The position numbers and the translations under genes are program-made. A DNA stretch of 64,000 bases from Prochlorococcus sp. AG-402-G22 (lineage in GTDB: Bacteria > Cyanobacteriota > Cyanobacteriia > PCC-6307 > Cyanobiaceae), in NCBI GenBank assembly GCA_003217035.1, contig QCHV01000002.1, positions 47,539 through 111,538 of the forward strand. The letters run 5' to 3'. The first letter of the stretch is position 1, and the number at the start of each line of letters is the position of its first letter. The notes beneath the pieces were generated by a model that was not told where the DNA came from, ran no database searches, and saw only the letters and a list, made by a program, of their open reading frames with translations. This document shows, in pieces, positions 48,296-58,758 of the stretch.

Positions 48296-49744
48296 TTACT
48301 TGTAGATAAAACTTAGTTTGCGATTCCAATCTTCTTGTTCAAGAGCATATTGCCTATTCCCTAATAACCAAACCCCTTCACTTGCTCTGCTAACAGCAAC
48401 ATAAGCAAGTTGTCTCCTGAGAGAAAGATCTTTAGGCCAAAAAACATCTGAAGCTATAAACACTTTCCCAAAAGTACTTCCCTGACTTCTGTGAACTGTC
48501 AAAACAGAGGCTGGACTAACATGAGCAAATGAGTCACGTATATAGAAAAAAAGTTTCCAATACATCCGAGAGTCCTTTCCATTAAGTTGCTTGGCTTGTA
48601 AGGACAAATTATTCAAGAAGCTGTCCAAAATTGTTCTTGCACTAGTCCCAACGTCTGGCAACAACCTAATAGAATATTCAATACTACCAACCATGACTTC
48701 TGCAACATAGGCTTCAACAATAGGAACGTCTACTTGGCATTTCTCAGTCAAATCAAAATCTTGAAAATCAAACATTTCAGGGACAACCTCTTTTACAATC
48801 ATCTCTGTATTTGAGCCGAAAAGCATTCCAGGTTCTTCCTCATAAGAATGATTACCTTTAGATGAATTTCTCATAACAGCCCTTCTACTAATTAAAACTT
48901 CCCCAGGCAGAACTGACATTTCTTCAGCAAGTGTGCCATGAACAGCTCTTCGTGCATGAGGTATTAATCTTTCAAGATATCTATTGGTATAACAAAGAAT
49001 TCTTGCCGAATCTGGATCATTATTTTTTGAGGCTGCATACAAAGAAGATTTCGCTAGTTCTAACCAAGCCTCTTGATTAAGTGAACTTACAGGAAATTCA
49101 TCTTTGACTACACCAGAAAAGCAAGGTGGTGGTGGGCATGAGAAATTCTCGTCTCTAAGCAAACTTGCCAACCTCAGAACTGAACCTTTATGACGTACGA
49201 CTTGGCTTAATTCTGAAGAAGAGGCATTCTTGATAAAAAAAGCTGGGCTTTTTTCTTCTCCCACTGGAGGCAATTGAGCAGAGTCACCAACAAAAACCAA
49301 TCGTGTTTTATATGTATGGGCTGATTGAAGAATTATCTCTAGAAGAGAACTGCTGATCATAGAAGCCTCATCAATTAAAACTAATTTCAATTGCTCAAGA
49401 GATTTAGCCGTTTGACTGGTTTGTTCACATACCTCTTTATTCCCTTTCTTAACTAGCTTCAAACGCAGCAATCTATGAACTGTAGATGGATAAAAAGTTG
49501 GAGAGAGTTTCCTTGTGGCCAAAGAATTACGTACAACACCTACAGCTTTATGAGTAGGTGCAGCAACTGTCCAGCAAAGTTTTCGTTCTTCTACGAGAGT
49601 TAAAAAAACTAACGATAAAAAAGTTTTTCCAGTACCTGCATAACCTGTCAGAATAAATGGTTCACCAGAAGAACTGTTATCAAGCCATGTCTCAAAAGCT
49701 TTTATCGCTTTTTCTTGATCATCAGTTAGAGAAAAATCCTTCAC
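48296..49744 (-). CDS. Dda/RecD-like superfamily 1B DNA helicase
   Basis: A 482-aa helicase with Walker A LTGYAGTGKTFLS (about 38-46), TVAAPTHKAVGV, Walker B LVLIDEASMIS, GDSAQLPPVG, and C-terminal VLTVHRSQGSTFGKVFI and AYVAVSRASEGV. It lacks the OB-fold N-terminus of RecD2 and the RecC-binding N-terminus of RecD, so it resembles the minimal phage Dda type. A 5'-3' helicase function is likely by family. GTG is the start at 49744, 2 bp after the PAP2-like gene, implying an operon. It is distinct from the recD in this window. Confidence 0.88.
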   Translation of the reverse strand: MKDFSLTDDQEKAIKAFETWLDNSSSGEPFILTGYAGTGKTFLSLVFLTLVEERKLCWTVAAPTHKAVGVVRNSLATRKLSPTFYPSTVHRLLRLKLVKKGNKEVCEQTSQTAKSLEQLKLVLIDEASMISSSLLEIILQSAHTYKTRLVFVGDSAQLPPVGEEKSPAFFIKNASSSELSQVVRHKGSVLRLASLLRDENFSCPPPPCFSGVVKDEFPVSSLNQEAWLELAKSSLYAASKNNDPDSARILCYTNRYLERLIPHARRAVHGTLAEEMSVLPGEVLISRRAVMRNSSKGNHSYEEEPGMLFGSNTEMIVKEVVPEMFDFQDFDLTEKCQVDVPIVEAYVAEVMVGSIEYSIRLLPDVGTSARTILDSFLNNLSLQAKQLNGKDSRMYWKLFFYIRDSFAHVSPASVLTVHRSQGSTFGKVFIASDVFWPKDLSLRRQLAYVAVSRASEGVWLLGNRQYALEQEDWNRKLSFIYK

Positions 49745-49746
49745 CC

Positions 49747-50256
49747 CTAAAATACATGGAGCAATTCCAAGTAATGAAGTGGAGAGCCTATAAAGATTAT
49801 TCCAGGTAAAGCGATTGCAGGGCCTAACAGACTACCGACTAACACTTCCAATCGTGAATGCCCCAAACTTTCCTTAAGTGGTTTCTCTGGTTGCAAAGGC
49901 CAATTATCTGCTGGCAATTGGTTTATACGAGCTGCCATCAAACCTGAAGACAGACGTATCCCACTAGCGTCATACATAACAACAAAAGCAATGGTTGCAG
50001 CCAAAGCAAATGTTGGGTGAGAAAAACCAAGCTGAAGACCAACACCTGACGCTGTCGCTGTCACAAGAGCAGAATGACTTGAAGGCATTCCTCCTGTTTC
50101 AATAAGCACAGAAGGTCTCCATTTTTGATGAATTACTAATTCAAAAAGCAATTTTGAAGTTTGTGCTACACCGCAGGCAATCAGGCCCCAACACAATGCA
50201 GAATTATCAAGCAATTCTGTAAAAATAGAAGTTGTGAGAACTTGATCAGGAGTCAT
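49747..50256 (-). CDS. Divergent PAP2-family membrane protein
   Basis: A 169-aa membrane protein with about four hydrophobic segments. The motif [20 protein letters not shown] corresponds to the PSG-SH block of acid-phosphatase-like PAP2 enzymes and matches the short divergent PAP2/DUF212 group of plants and cyanobacteria. The typical catalytic Arg/His sets are only partly evident, so activity is uncertain. Its ATG overlaps the crtE stop by 4 bp; crtE makes an isoprenyl diphosphate, so a role on isoprenoid phosphates is conceivable but unproven. Confidence 0.85.
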   Translation of the reverse strand: MTPDQVLTTSIFTELLDNSALCWGLIACGVAQTSKLLFELVIHQKWRPSVLIETGGMPSSHSALVTATASGVGLQLGFSHPTFALAATIAFVVMYDASGIRLSSGLMAARINQLPADNWPLQPEKPLKESLGHSRLEVLVGSLLGPAIALPGIIFIGSPLHYLELLHVF

Positions 50257-51158
50257 CTATCTCTTGTAGCTATGTACTCAGCCAGAGCAAGTAAAGGCGC
50301 AGCCTTTTCTCGCCAAGGCTGTAGAACAGCCTTGGCATTATCAATAAGTTCGTTTGCTTTCCGACGTGATTCATCTATCCCTAAGAGCTTTGGATATGTA
50401 GTTTTATCAGCAACTAAATCTTTTCCGGCAGTTTTGCCAAGGACATCACTACTCGAAGTGACATCAAGAATATCATCAACAATTTGAAAAGCTAAACCTA
50501 TCGATTTTGCATATCTACTTAAAGCATCTAACAAATCCTCATTAGCTCCTCCAATAAGTGCACCACAGACAACCGATGCCTTTAGAAGGGCTCCAGTCTT
50601 ATGAAGATGAATATATTCCAATGTTTCCAAGTCCACATTCTTCCCCTCACATTGGAGATCTACAACCTGCCCTCCTACCAAGCCAGGGGCTCCAGCTACC
50701 ATTGAGAGTTCTCCGACAACCTTCAAAAGCCTCTCAGATGAAACCCCCGAAGTCCTTAATGAAACCATTTCAAATGCACGAGTCAACAAAGCATCACCTG
50801 AAAGAATCGCCAAGGCATCTCCATAAACCTTGTGATTAGTAGGTCGTCCACGCCTCAAATCATCATTATCCATAGATGGCAAATCATCATGAATAAGAGA
50901 CATTGTATGGATCATTTCTATTGCAACTGCTGTTGGCAAAGCTTTGTCCGAGTCTCCCCCTGTTAACTCACAGGAAGCCAAGCACAAAATTGGTCGCAGC
51001 CTCTTTCCTCCTGCTAGGAGTGAGTATCTCATCGCCTCTCTTAATTCTTCTGGCCGTTCAGGGCCTAAAGAACTATCCAAAGCAGCTTCAACACGAGTTT
51101 TTGCCTTAGCCAAATAAGCGGCAAAGTCAAAAGAAGAACTTATAACTTCTTTTGCCAT
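50253..51158 (-). CDS. crtE: Geranylgeranyl diphosphate synthase
   Basis: A 301-aa trans-prenyltransferase. The first Asp-rich motif is [19 protein letters not shown] and the second [14 protein letters not shown] Met-Ser pair before the first motif and the overall length fit GGPP synthases, though farnesyl diphosphate synthase is an alternative for this class. GGPP feeds carotenoids, phytol for chlorophyll, and quinones. It follows folD by 39 bp and overlaps the PAP2-like gene by 4 bp. Confidence 0.93.
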   Translation of the reverse strand: MAKEVISSSFDFAAYLAKAKTRVEAALDSSLGPERPEELREAMRYSLLAGGKRLRPILCLASCELTGGDSDKALPTAVAIEMIHTMSLIHDDLPSMDNDDLRRGRPTNHKVYGDALAILSGDALLTRAFEMVSLRTSGVSSERLLKVVGELSMVAGAPGLVGGQVVDLQCEGKNVDLETLEYIHLHKTGALLKASVVCGALIGGANEDLLDALSRYAKSIGLAFQIVDDILDVTSSSDVLGKTAGKDLVADKTTYPKLLGIDESRRKANELIDNAKAVLQPWREKAAPLLALAEYIATRDR

Positions 51159-51197
51159 GGAAAAAATAAATCACCTTTTTTCTAGAGGAATAAAGCT

Positions 51198-52106
51198 TCA
51201 AGGAAGCAAATCCTCAAGACTCAAGGATAAACTGCAATGCTTCTGCCAACTTACAACAGTATTTACAAGCAACATTGCGATAGTCATTGGACCCACTCCC
51301 CCAGGCACAGGGGTAATCGAATCAACCAAACCCTCAACCTCTTCACTCCTAACATCACCACAGAGTTTGTAGCCTGATGCCTCACCAATATTTTTATTCT
51401 TAAGAACTCTGTGAATTCCAACATCAACAATCACTAAATTCTCATTAATGTAATCAGGTCCTATTAAACCAGGCTTTCCTGCTGCCACAACCAATAGCTC
51501 TGCTTGCCTTGTTAATTCAGCAAGGTTTTTAGTACGAGAATGAGCAAGCGTTACAGTCGCATTCGCTGCCTGAAGCATTAAAGCCATAGGTTTACCCACA
51601 AGTATGCTTCGGCCAATAACAACAGCTCTTTTTCCACAAAGATCTATGTGATTCTTGGCAAGCAAAGCCATAATTCCAGCTGGAGTACAGGATCTTGGTC
51701 CATCTTCTCCTTTAATCAACTTCCCTAAATTCAACGTATGCAGTCCGTCTGCATCTTTCATAGGGTCGATTGATTCCAAAAGAGTTGCTGGATCAAGATG
51801 GTCAGGGAGAGGTAGCTGTAACAAAATTCCATCAACATTCTCATTGGAATTTAAGTCATTGATTATTTGAAGAATTTCATCAAAAGGTGTGGTTGAAGAA
51901 AGGTGACACCCAAAACTTTTAATTCCAACTCTTTTACAAGCTTTTTCTTTATTAGAAACGTAAATACCACTAGCAGGATCATCACCTATACGAAGAACTG
52001 CCAAACCTGGAGGTCGGCCAGCCTTATGTAGTCCATGATTTATATCATGACTTAATCTAAGCTCTATTTCATTGGCTAATTTCTTGCCGTCAAGTTTATA
52101 AGCCAT
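51198..52106 (-). CDS. folD: Methylenetetrahydrofolate dehydrogenase/cyclohydrolase
   Basis: A 302-aa bifunctional FolD. Marks are the catalytic Lys in [43 protein letters not shown], the NADP loop [13 protein letters not shown], and the C-terminal [19 protein letters not shown]. It interconverts one-carbon folates for purine and methionine synthesis. It is probably the first gene of a unit folD-crtE-PAP2-helicase. It is divergent from the 7TM-HD gene, 71 bp away. Confidence 0.97.
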   Translation of the reverse strand: MAYKLDGKKLANEIELRLSHDINHGLHKAGRPPGLAVLRIGDDPASGIYVSNKEKACKRVGIKSFGCHLSSTTPFDEILQIINDLNSNENVDGILLQLPLPDHLDPATLLESIDPMKDADGLHTLNLGKLIKGEDGPRSCTPAGIMALLAKNHIDLCGKRAVVIGRSILVGKPMALMLQAANATVTLAHSRTKNLAELTRQAELLVVAAGKPGLIGPDYINENLVIVDVGIHRVLKNKNIGEASGYKLCGDVRSEEVEGLVDSITPVPGGVGPMTIAMLLVNTVVSWQKHCSLSLSLEDLLP

Positions 52107-52177
52107 TGGATCAGTCTATGTTTGTAAAAGGCATGCTTCTAATTAATAGCTAGGGTTATGTTCAGCATCAAAGAGCA

Positions 52178-54283
52178 TTGGCAAAAATTCTACGCTTAAA
52201 AAGCATTTGGCGAAGTTTTATAAACAGCCAATCGCCAAGAAAATCTGTCGCTAAATGGCCTCTGGCTGACAGGACAGGTCTTTTAATGGTTTGTATCGTT
52301 ATAGCAATTGTTTCTAGTTATAAATTATTAGCCGTTCCTGACTTAAAACCAGGAGATATAGCTCCTTTTGAAGCAAATGCTCCTCAAAGCGCATTGGTGA
52401 TAGATACCGAGGCACTTCAACAACAAAAAACCGACCTTATTCCTCGAACATCAGTACAAGTAATAGATAAAGAGGAAACAGTAAATATTGAAAAGGCATT
52501 AATAAAAAACATTAGTTATCTAGAGAGAGTCGCACCTCGTAATGAGGCCTTTCGAATAGGTCCTGTAAACCTCACTCCTGAAGAAAGAGAATGGCTTTCA
52601 AAACAATCCCCCCAAAGAAGAAATATATGGGAGCAAGAGGTGCTTTTAGTTTCACAGAAAATGCTTAAGCAAGGGCTTATCAAAACCTTGGCTCATGACC
52701 AAATACTTAATGCTGCCAAGTTTCAATTAATAGAGCAAATCAATGATGAAGGACCCTCTATAGATATTGCCAGCAAATTAATAGCAAATACTTTTCATGG
52801 AAATACAAATCTCCGTCATGATGCCCAAAGGAGTCAACAATTACTTGAAGAGCTAATAACTAAACAAGGAATTCCAAAAATCGAAGTAAAGAAAGGAGAT
52901 TTAATAACAAGGAAGGGAGAGCAAATTACACCAGAAGGCTTTGCAGTACTTGATCACTTCGGCCTAATAAGAAGAACTGCAAGGCCAATTGAATGGTTGT
53001 GTCGGTTTAGCGAAGCACTTGCAAGCTGCTTTGCATTGCTAATAATCATGAGAAGAGAGAAACCTTCTTTAAGACCTAAGCATGGTTTGCTAGCACTAGG
53101 CTTGCTACTTATTGCTCAAGCAAGCAAAGACTGGTTTGGAGCTGCAGTTAGTCCTCTACAAATACTAGTACCACCTACTCTTCTTCTTTCTCAAGGAGTA
53201 GGTCCCACAAGTGCCTTGGGATGGATGGGAGTAACAAGCCTTTTATGGCCAGTTCCAGTAAGTGGAATTGGTGAAGGACGGCTAATAATTGCAGCTCTTA
53301 CATCAACATTGGTCGCATTTCTAGGAGGGCGAATGAGAAGCAGAGCACAATTATTGCAAGTAGTAGTCTTTGTTCCTTTTAGCGCTCTTTTAAGTCAATG
53401 GATTCTATTAAGAAGTCAAATCTTGTCGTCTGGAAGCGCATGGAGAAAACTTTCTCCTAATTCAGAAACACTTTTAACAGAAGCACTTGTTCTAGGGGCA
53501 ATGCTTATGTTTACTGTCTTATTGATTCCAATTATTGAAAATACATTTGGATTGCTCACAAGAGCTCGCTTAATGGAAATGTCAGATCAAGAAAGACCTC
53601 TCTTAAGACGATTATCAAAAGAAGCTCCTGGAACATTTGAACATACACTGATGATTTGCGGATTAGCTGAAGAAGGTGCAAGAAGCATTGGTGCTGATGT
53701 CGATTTAATTAGGACTGGCGCTCTATACCATGACATTGGCAAACTACATGCACCAGAATGGTTTATTGAGAATCAAGAAGGTGATATTAACCCTCATGAG
53801 AAACTTCAAAACCCTTATAAAAGTGCAGATATTCTGCAGGCACATGTCGACGAGGGCCTCAAACTAGCGAGAAGGCACCGTCTTCCAAGCCCAATAGCAG
53901 ATTTCATACCTGAACATCAAGGAACTCTTAAAATGGGCTACTTCCTGCACAAAGCTAGAGAAAATGATCCATCAGTACAAGAGACTAGATTTAGATATAA
54001 AGGGCCTGTACCTAGGTCAAGAGAAACTGCAATATTAATGCTTGCAGATGGATGCGAAGCAGCCTTAAGAGCTCTTGGTGAGAAAAGTTCTGACGAAGAA
54101 GCGTTTAAAACAATAAGAAGAATTGTTGAGTCTAGAAAACACGATGGGCAATTATTAAAAAGCAGCCTTAGTAGATCAGAGATAGAATTAATTATAAGAG
54201 CTTTTGTTGGCGTATGGAAAAGGATGCGCCATAGGCGTATTAAATACCCTATTAGTTCATTTAAAGCCTCATATCCTGCTTAA
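52178..54283 (+). CDS. 7TM-HD domain phosphohydrolase, probable c-di-AMP phosphodiesterase (PgpH-like)
   Basis: A 701-aa membrane protein. After a membrane segment (about 27-48) comes an extracytoplasmic domain (about 50-265), then a cluster of seven membrane helices (about 270-455), then a cytoplasmic HD domain with H489-type FEHTLMICGLAEEG and the catalytic YHDIGKLHAPEWF (H518, D519). PgpH enzymes of this architecture cleave c-di-AMP to pApA. The c-di-AMP synthase cdaA is about 28 kb away in this window, so the turnover pathway is plausibly complete. TTG 52178 is the start; the family also occurs with unknown specificity. Confidence 0.9.
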   Translation: MAKILRLKSIWRSFINSQSPRKSVAKWPLADRTGLLMVCIVIAIVSSYKLLAVPDLKPGDIAPFEANAPQSALVIDTEALQQQKTDLIPRTSVQVIDKEETVNIEKALIKNISYLERVAPRNEAFRIGPVNLTPEEREWLSKQSPQRRNIWEQEVLLVSQKMLKQGLIKTLAHDQILNAAKFQLIEQINDEGPSIDIASKLIANTFHGNTNLRHDAQRSQQLLEELITKQGIPKIEVKKGDLITRKGEQITPEGFAVLDHFGLIRRTARPIEWLCRFSEALASCFALLIIMRREKPSLRPKHGLLALGLLLIAQASKDWFGAAVSPLQILVPPTLLLSQGVGPTSALGWMGVTSLLWPVPVSGIGEGRLIIAALTSTLVAFLGGRMRSRAQLLQVVVFVPFSALLSQWILLRSQILSSGSAWRKLSPNSETLLTEALVLGAMLMFTVLLIPIIENTFGLLTRARLMEMSDQERPLLRRLSKEAPGTFEHTLMICGLAEEGARSIGADVDLIRTGALYHDIGKLHAPEWFIENQEGDINPHEKLQNPYKSADILQAHVDEGLKLARRHRLPSPIADFIPEHQGTLKMGYFLHKARENDPSVQETRFRYKGPVPRSRETAILMLADGCEAALRALGEKSSDEEAFKTIRRIVESRKHDGQLLKSSLSRSEIELIIRAFVGVWKRMRHRRIKYPISSFKASYPA

Positions 54284-54360
54284 ATAGTTACATTTAGAAC
54301 TGTAAGTTACTTGTTCTTATTCTAAATATTCTAATGGAGTTGGACAAGAAATAAATAAAT

Positions 54361-54762
54361 CTACAATCTTATCCTTTTTGTTTTTCTATGAACTGGCCTG
54401 CACCAATAAATCAAAGCCACGAAATTAAAGATTGAAATCAAGAAAGAAGTGAGACTTAAGTCTGTCAAAGACTTCTCGGATTGCAAAAGGAAAATCCCAT
54501 AACTTGACGAGCCAATTATTGTCATTGAAAGTGCAACTATTGCCAAAATCACACCCCAGCGCCTTTCTGCCAAAAGTCCTGAACAAGCAACTATACCAAC
54601 AATTGCAGAAGGCCAATGAATGGCAGCTGAAAAACTTATATTTCCTGCTCTAAAGCTGGGATTATAAAAACCTACTACAAATGCAAAGAAAAGGATTGCT
54701 GCGACATTTGAAAATAAGCCTAGCCACGTAAGCAGCCAATAACCTTTAACACCACTACCCAT
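54361..54762 (-). CDS. Hypothetical four-helix membrane protein
   Basis: A 133-aa protein with four hydrophobic segments (about residues 10-30, 43-62, 66-85 and 104-122) and a basic tail (RPVHRKTKRIRL). No motif known to me is present. It has its own ATG start and converges with the 7TM-HD gene, 77 bp away. The remaining 112 bp to the next gene shows no strong signal. The function is unknown. Confidence 0.7.
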   Translation of the reverse strand: MGSGVKGYWLLTWLGLFSNVAAILFFAFVVGFYNPSFRAGNISFSAAIHWPSAIVGIVACSGLLAERRWGVILAIVALSMTIIGSSSYGIFLLQSEKSLTDLSLTSFLISIFNFVALIYWCRPVHRKTKRIRL

Positions 54763-54874
54763 TAAAAACGAACCTGATGATTTCTAAAAAATAGCTGTTA
54801 AATTGCAAAAAGCCTTAAATATATTTAATGATTGATACGAATTTAATAAATTATAAACTGATTTTAATTTTAGA

Positions 54875-55171
54875 TTAAGAGACGGAATTTACACTTTTAA
54901 CCTTATCTCGAAAAGATTGATTGCGATCTGTACGAGTATTGACCTTCAAAGTTGAATAAATTCGATTTGCACCCAAAGAATGAACAACTTCATGACAAGC
55001 CCTAACACATTTAAAGACCTCATCCCATTCACCCTCTATAGCAGTTCCATTTGGTCCAAGCTCATAATCAAGCCCTCGTTCCTCAATAACTTTTTTGCAC
55101 GCTGCTATATAAGGAGCAAGAGAAGTGCCTACACCTAGAGGAACTAGACAAAGATCGATACTGACCAACAT
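54875..55171 (-). CDS. MTH1187/YkoF-family thiamine-binding protein
   Basis: A 98-aa protein of the small ferredoxin-like family (MTH1187/YkoF/YqgV). It begins VSIDLCLVPLGVGTSLAPYI, followed by YELGPNGTAIEGEWDEVFKC, the characteristic glycine-rich ligand loop. Members bind thiamine or its pieces, but their biological function is unclear. It is on the minus strand, 52 bp after the 74-aa gene. Confidence 0.85.
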   Translation of the reverse strand: MLVSIDLCLVPLGVGTSLAPYIAACKKVIEERGLDYELGPNGTAIEGEWDEVFKCVRACHEVVHSLGANRIYSTLKVNTRTDRNQSFRDKVKSVNSVS

Positions 55172-55223
55172 TTTAAGAAGAAGAACTATTCATTAAATAT
55201 CTCAGAAAAGTAAGTTTTTACTT

Positions 55224-55448
55224 TCAAGAGTATTGAATTGTTCGCCAAGAACCATTATTTGTCATCACTTCTACGCCAATATTTTGAGAAATAGTTGGAG
55301 ATCGAACTTCTTCTTCCGAGCTCCAGTTTCGTGCTGCTCCAATTGCCGCTTCTATGGATTCATGAATTATATCCAAGACAGGATGAGGTTGGCCATCTGG
55401 ACCAACAAGCCTATAAAAGTTTCTTGCAATTCTCATTTGCATATTCAT
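55224..55448 (-). CDS. Small conserved hypothetical protein
   Basis: A 74-aa protein without signal peptide. It contains QPHPVLDIIHESIEAAIGAA, a probable helix, and an acidic middle (SSEEEVRS), then a polar C-terminus (GVEVMTNNGSWRTIQ). I believe similar proteins occur in marine picocyanobacteria but recognise no domain. It lies 55 bp after leuA on the same strand, which would let it be cotranscribed with it. Confidence 0.6.
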   Translation of the reverse strand: MNMQMRIARNFYRLVGPDGQPHPVLDIIHESIEAAIGAARNWSSEEEVRSPTISQNIGVEVMTNNGSWRTIQYS

Positions 55449-55503
55449 TTGCCAATTTCATGAATCAAATCTATAGGAATTTGAGTTGATTATTCAAACT
55501 TCA

Positions 55504-57114
55504 CTACAGATTTGCTTGAACAACATCATGCTGAGGATGTATCGGATTCTTTTTTTCTGAAGAAACCAGCCTATTGAGAGCATTCACATAAGCCTGGGCC
55601 GCCGCCACAACTACATCTGTATCTGCAGAATGGCCTGAAAAGATTTTTCCATTTCTTCTCAATCGTATTGTCACCTCACCCAAGGCATCTATGCCCTCAG
55701 TGACAGATTTAACTGAAAACTCAAGTAATTCATTGTTTTCTCCCGCCAAAGAATCAAGTGCCTTACAAACAGCATCTACTGGACCAGTTCCAAGGGCAAC
55801 AGTTGTTTGCTCAACTCCATCTTTGTCAGTAAGAGTAACCGTAGCAGTAGGTTTCAATGCGGTTCCACAACTTACTTGGACTAAATGCAACTGGAAGCGA
55901 GCTTCTGGCTGCATAACTTGCTCACTAACGATTGCCTCTAAGTCCCTATCAGTAATTTCTCGCTTTCTATCCGCTAAATCCTTAAATCTTGCAAAGGCCT
56001 CATTTAAATCCTCCCTTGTAAGGTCATACCCCAATTCTTCCAACCTTGCTCTTACAGCACTTCTGCCACTCAACTTTCCCAATGAAATTCTATTATCCGC
56101 TAGCCCTACAGTCCGTGCATCTACTATTTCATAAGTAAGGCGATTTTTTAGTACTCCATCTTGATGAATACCTGATTCATGTGCAAAAGCATTTGCCCCG
56201 ACAATGGCTTTATTTGGTTGAACAACCATACCGGTTAAATTTGAAACCAGGCGAGAAGTTTTAGTAATTTCTTCTGTACGAACTGCTGTAAGTGGAGTGG
56301 GGCTATCAGGTTTTCTACCAAAGAATGGATTGTAATAACTTCTCCTCACATGCAAGGCCATAACCAATTCTTCTAAAGCGGCATTACCTGCTCTTTCGCC
56401 TATGCCATTAATCGTACATTCAAGTTGTCTGGCACCTTTTTTAACAGCCTCAAGAAAATTTGCCACTGCAAGACCAAGATCGTTATGACCATGAACTGAC
56501 AAGACTGCTTCGTCAATATTTTTGACGTTAGTATTAATTCCCTCAACTAATGATCCAAATTCTGATGGCGTTGTATATCCAACTGTGTCTGGAATGTTAA
56601 TGGTAGATGCTCCTGCTGATATAGCTAAAGAAATAACCTCATAAAGAAATTCTGGGTCACTTCTAGCAGCATCCTCACAAGAAAACTCAACATCATCTGC
56701 AAGGGTTCTTGCATAATGAACCATCTCGGGCACTATTTTGAGAACATCTGCTCGTTTTTTTCGAAGCTTATGTTCTAGATGAATATCGCTGGTAGCAATA
56801 AAAGTATGAATTCTTTTATTTGGTGCGGGAGCAATTGCCTCTCCACAAGCTTTTATGTCTGCCTTTGAAGCACGGGCCAGTCCACAAATGATCGGGCCGT
56901 CTTCTCCTCCTACCTGTTCAGCTATTCTTTGAACAGCAGCAAAATCCCCTTGACTTGCATAGGGAAATCCCGCCTCTATTACATCAACACCTAGCCTTGC
57001 AAGCTGCTGAGCTATGGCAAGTTTTTCTTCCAAATTCAAACTCGCACCAGGAGACTGCTCACCATCTCTCAAGGTGGTGTCAAAAATAAGAACTCGGCCT
57101 GGATCTTTGGCCAT
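55504..57114 (-). CDS. leuA: 2-isopropylmalate synthase
   Basis: A 536-aa LeuA, which condenses acetyl-CoA with 2-ketoisovalerate in leucine synthesis. The catalytic TIM barrel begins [17 protein letters not shown] and includes the metal-binding [12 protein letters not shown], and the linker and C-terminal allosteric domain ([20 protein letters not shown], about 390-510) complete the enzyme. Feedback inhibition by leucine is expected from the regulatory domain. The ATG is 78 bp from the divergent GH57 gene. No leader peptide rich in leucine codons is apparent upstream. Confidence 0.97.
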   Translation of the reverse strand: MAKDPGRVLIFDTTLRDGEQSPGASLNLEEKLAIAQQLARLGVDVIEAGFPYASQGDFAAVQRIAEQVGGEDGPIICGLARASKADIKACGEAIAPAPNKRIHTFIATSDIHLEHKLRKKRADVLKIVPEMVHYARTLADDVEFSCEDAARSDPEFLYEVISLAISAGASTINIPDTVGYTTPSEFGSLVEGINTNVKNIDEAVLSVHGHNDLGLAVANFLEAVKKGARQLECTINGIGERAGNAALEELVMALHVRRSYYNPFFGRKPDSPTPLTAVRTEEITKTSRLVSNLTGMVVQPNKAIVGANAFAHESGIHQDGVLKNRLTYEIVDARTVGLADNRISLGKLSGRSAVRARLEELGYDLTREDLNEAFARFKDLADRKREITDRDLEAIVSEQVMQPEARFQLHLVQVSCGTALKPTATVTLTDKDGVEQTTVALGTGPVDAVCKALDSLAGENNELLEFSVKSVTEGIDALGEVTIRLRRNGKIFSGHSADTDVVVAAAQAYVNALNRLVSSEKKNPIHPQHDVVQANL

Positions 57115-57192
57115 GAAATGAGCTGTTTATTTAAGTATTATTTTTATTCTAACTATTGCTAAAAGCATTCTAAATTCATCAAATAGTTTTTT

Positions 57193-58758
57193 TTGCAGTT
57201 GATCAAAGGAAAACTAGCTTTAGTACTTCATGCGCATCTCCCTTACGTGAGATCTGCCAACAAAGGTTCATTGGAAGAAGATTGGTTTTTTCAAGCACTG
57301 ATGGAGTGCTATTTGCCACTATTAAATGTTTTAGAAACTTCAACAAAAAAGAAAGAACAAAACCCCAAGTTAACTATTTCCCTTTCCCCAACTCTTCTTT
57401 CATTGTTAGACGATCAAGATTTAAAAAAACGTTTTCCAGAATGGATAGAAATAAGATTGGAAGTACTAAGGACAAACTCAAAAGCACAGAATCCAGCAGG
57501 AGAAAGCTTAGAAATACATATTCAGAATCAATTAAACAATTGGCAGAAATGCAATGGAGATCTAATAAATAGATTTGATCGCCTTGAAAAGACAAATGTA
57601 ATAGATCTTCTTACCTGTGCAGCCACGCATGGCTATCTTCCTCTATTAAGAGAGAACCCTGAAACTATAATCGGCCAGCTCAAAACAGCAATTAGAGAGC
57701 ATTACCGCTTTTTTGGGAAGAAACCAAAGGGGATTTGGCTACCTGAATGTGCATATTATGAAGGGTTAGACAAATTAATGAGCGAATGTGAGTTGCGTTA
57801 TTCAGTTTTAGATGGGCATGGACTATTACATGCCCATCCAAGGCCAAGATATGGAGTTTATGCACCAATTTGTACAAAAAACGGCGTGGCATTTTTTGCG
57901 CGAGATAGTGATTCCACACTCCCAGTATGGTCTGCAAAAGAAGGATACCCAGGGAATCCTTCCTATAGAGAATTCCATAGAGATATTGGATGGGACATGA
58001 GTAGTGAAGAACTACAAAAACTTGGGATAAACCAACCAAGACCTATAGGTGTAAAACTGCACAAAGTCACTGGAAATAAACCTTTAAAAGAAAAGGCCAT
58101 ATATGAACCTCAACTAGCCATAGAACAAATAAAAAAAGATGCTCATAATTATCTTGCTGGGAGAAGAGAGCAACTCATAACGATAAATAAACAAACCAAC
58201 TTCAACCCTTTATTAATTGCACCTTTTGATGCAGAACTTTTTGGGCATTGGTGGTTTGAAGGACCCATTTTTATTGACGAGCTTTTCAAGCAAGCCAGTC
58301 AACATGAGATTGAATTTACAACCCTAAAAGATGTTCTTACTGCAAAGCCAAATATACAATTGACGTCCCCATGTCCATCTAGCTGGGGTCAGGGAGGATT
58401 TCATAAATATTGGCTAAACGAAACTAACTATTGGGTCGTAAATGAATGGAGTAAGGCAGGAAAAGCAATGGTTGAATGCTGTAGCAATGGTATAACCACT
58501 CAATTCGAGTTAAGGGTTCTTCAACAAGCCGCTAGAGAACTACTTTTAGCTCAATCATCTGACTGGAGTTTTATTCTTAGAGCCGGTACTACAACTGAGT
58601 TGGCAAAGGAAAGAATTTATAGGCATATAAATAGATTTTGGAAATTAATTGAAGCTTTAAATTCAAAAACCCCCCTTGAAGATTCTTATCTAGAAAAGTT
58701 AGAGACCGAAGATTGTATTTTTCCTCTAATTCACGCAAATGATTGGAATAAGTACTAG
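57193..58758 (+). CDS. GH57 glycoside hydrolase/glucan branching-type enzyme
   Basis: A 521-aa GH57-family protein with an N-terminal GH57 barrel and a C-terminal DUF1957-type helical domain. The motifs are VLHAHLPYVRSANKG, GIWLPECAYYEGLDKLM (nucleophile Glu) and APFDAELFGHWWFEGP (the acid/base Asp). This combination is characteristic of 1,4-alpha-glucan branching enzymes, so glycogen branching or remodelling is the best guess. TTG 57193 is the start. Its 3' end overlaps the lycopene cyclase 3' end by 4 bp. malQ is in the same window. Confidence 0.9.
   Translation: MQLIKGKLALVLHAHLPYVRSANKGSLEEDWFFQALMECYLPLLNVLETSTKKKEQNPKLTISLSPTLLSLLDDQDLKKRFPEWIEIRLEVLRTNSKAQNPAGESLEIHIQNQLNNWQKCNGDLINRFDRLEKTNVIDLLTCAATHGYLPLLRENPETIIGQLKTAIREHYRFFGKKPKGIWLPECAYYEGLDKLMSECELRYSVLDGHGLLHAHPRPRYGVYAPICTKNGVAFFARDSDSTLPVWSAKEGYPGNPSYREFHRDIGWDMSSEELQKLGINQPRPIGVKLHKVTGNKPLKEKAIYEPQLAIEQIKKDAHNYLAGRREQLITINKQTNFNPLLIAPFDAELFGHWWFEGPIFIDELFKQASQHEIEFTTLKDVLTAKPNIQLTSPCPSSWGQGGFHKYWLNETNYWVVNEWSKAGKAMVECCSNGITTQFELRVLQQAARELLLAQSSDWSFILRAGTTTELAKERIYRHINRFWKLIEALNSKTPLEDSYLEKLETEDCIFPLIHANDWNKY

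Noticed and set aside
55691..56134. 147-codon frame opposite leuA
   Set aside because: It is opposite the conserved leuA coding sequence, with composition of an antisense shadow.
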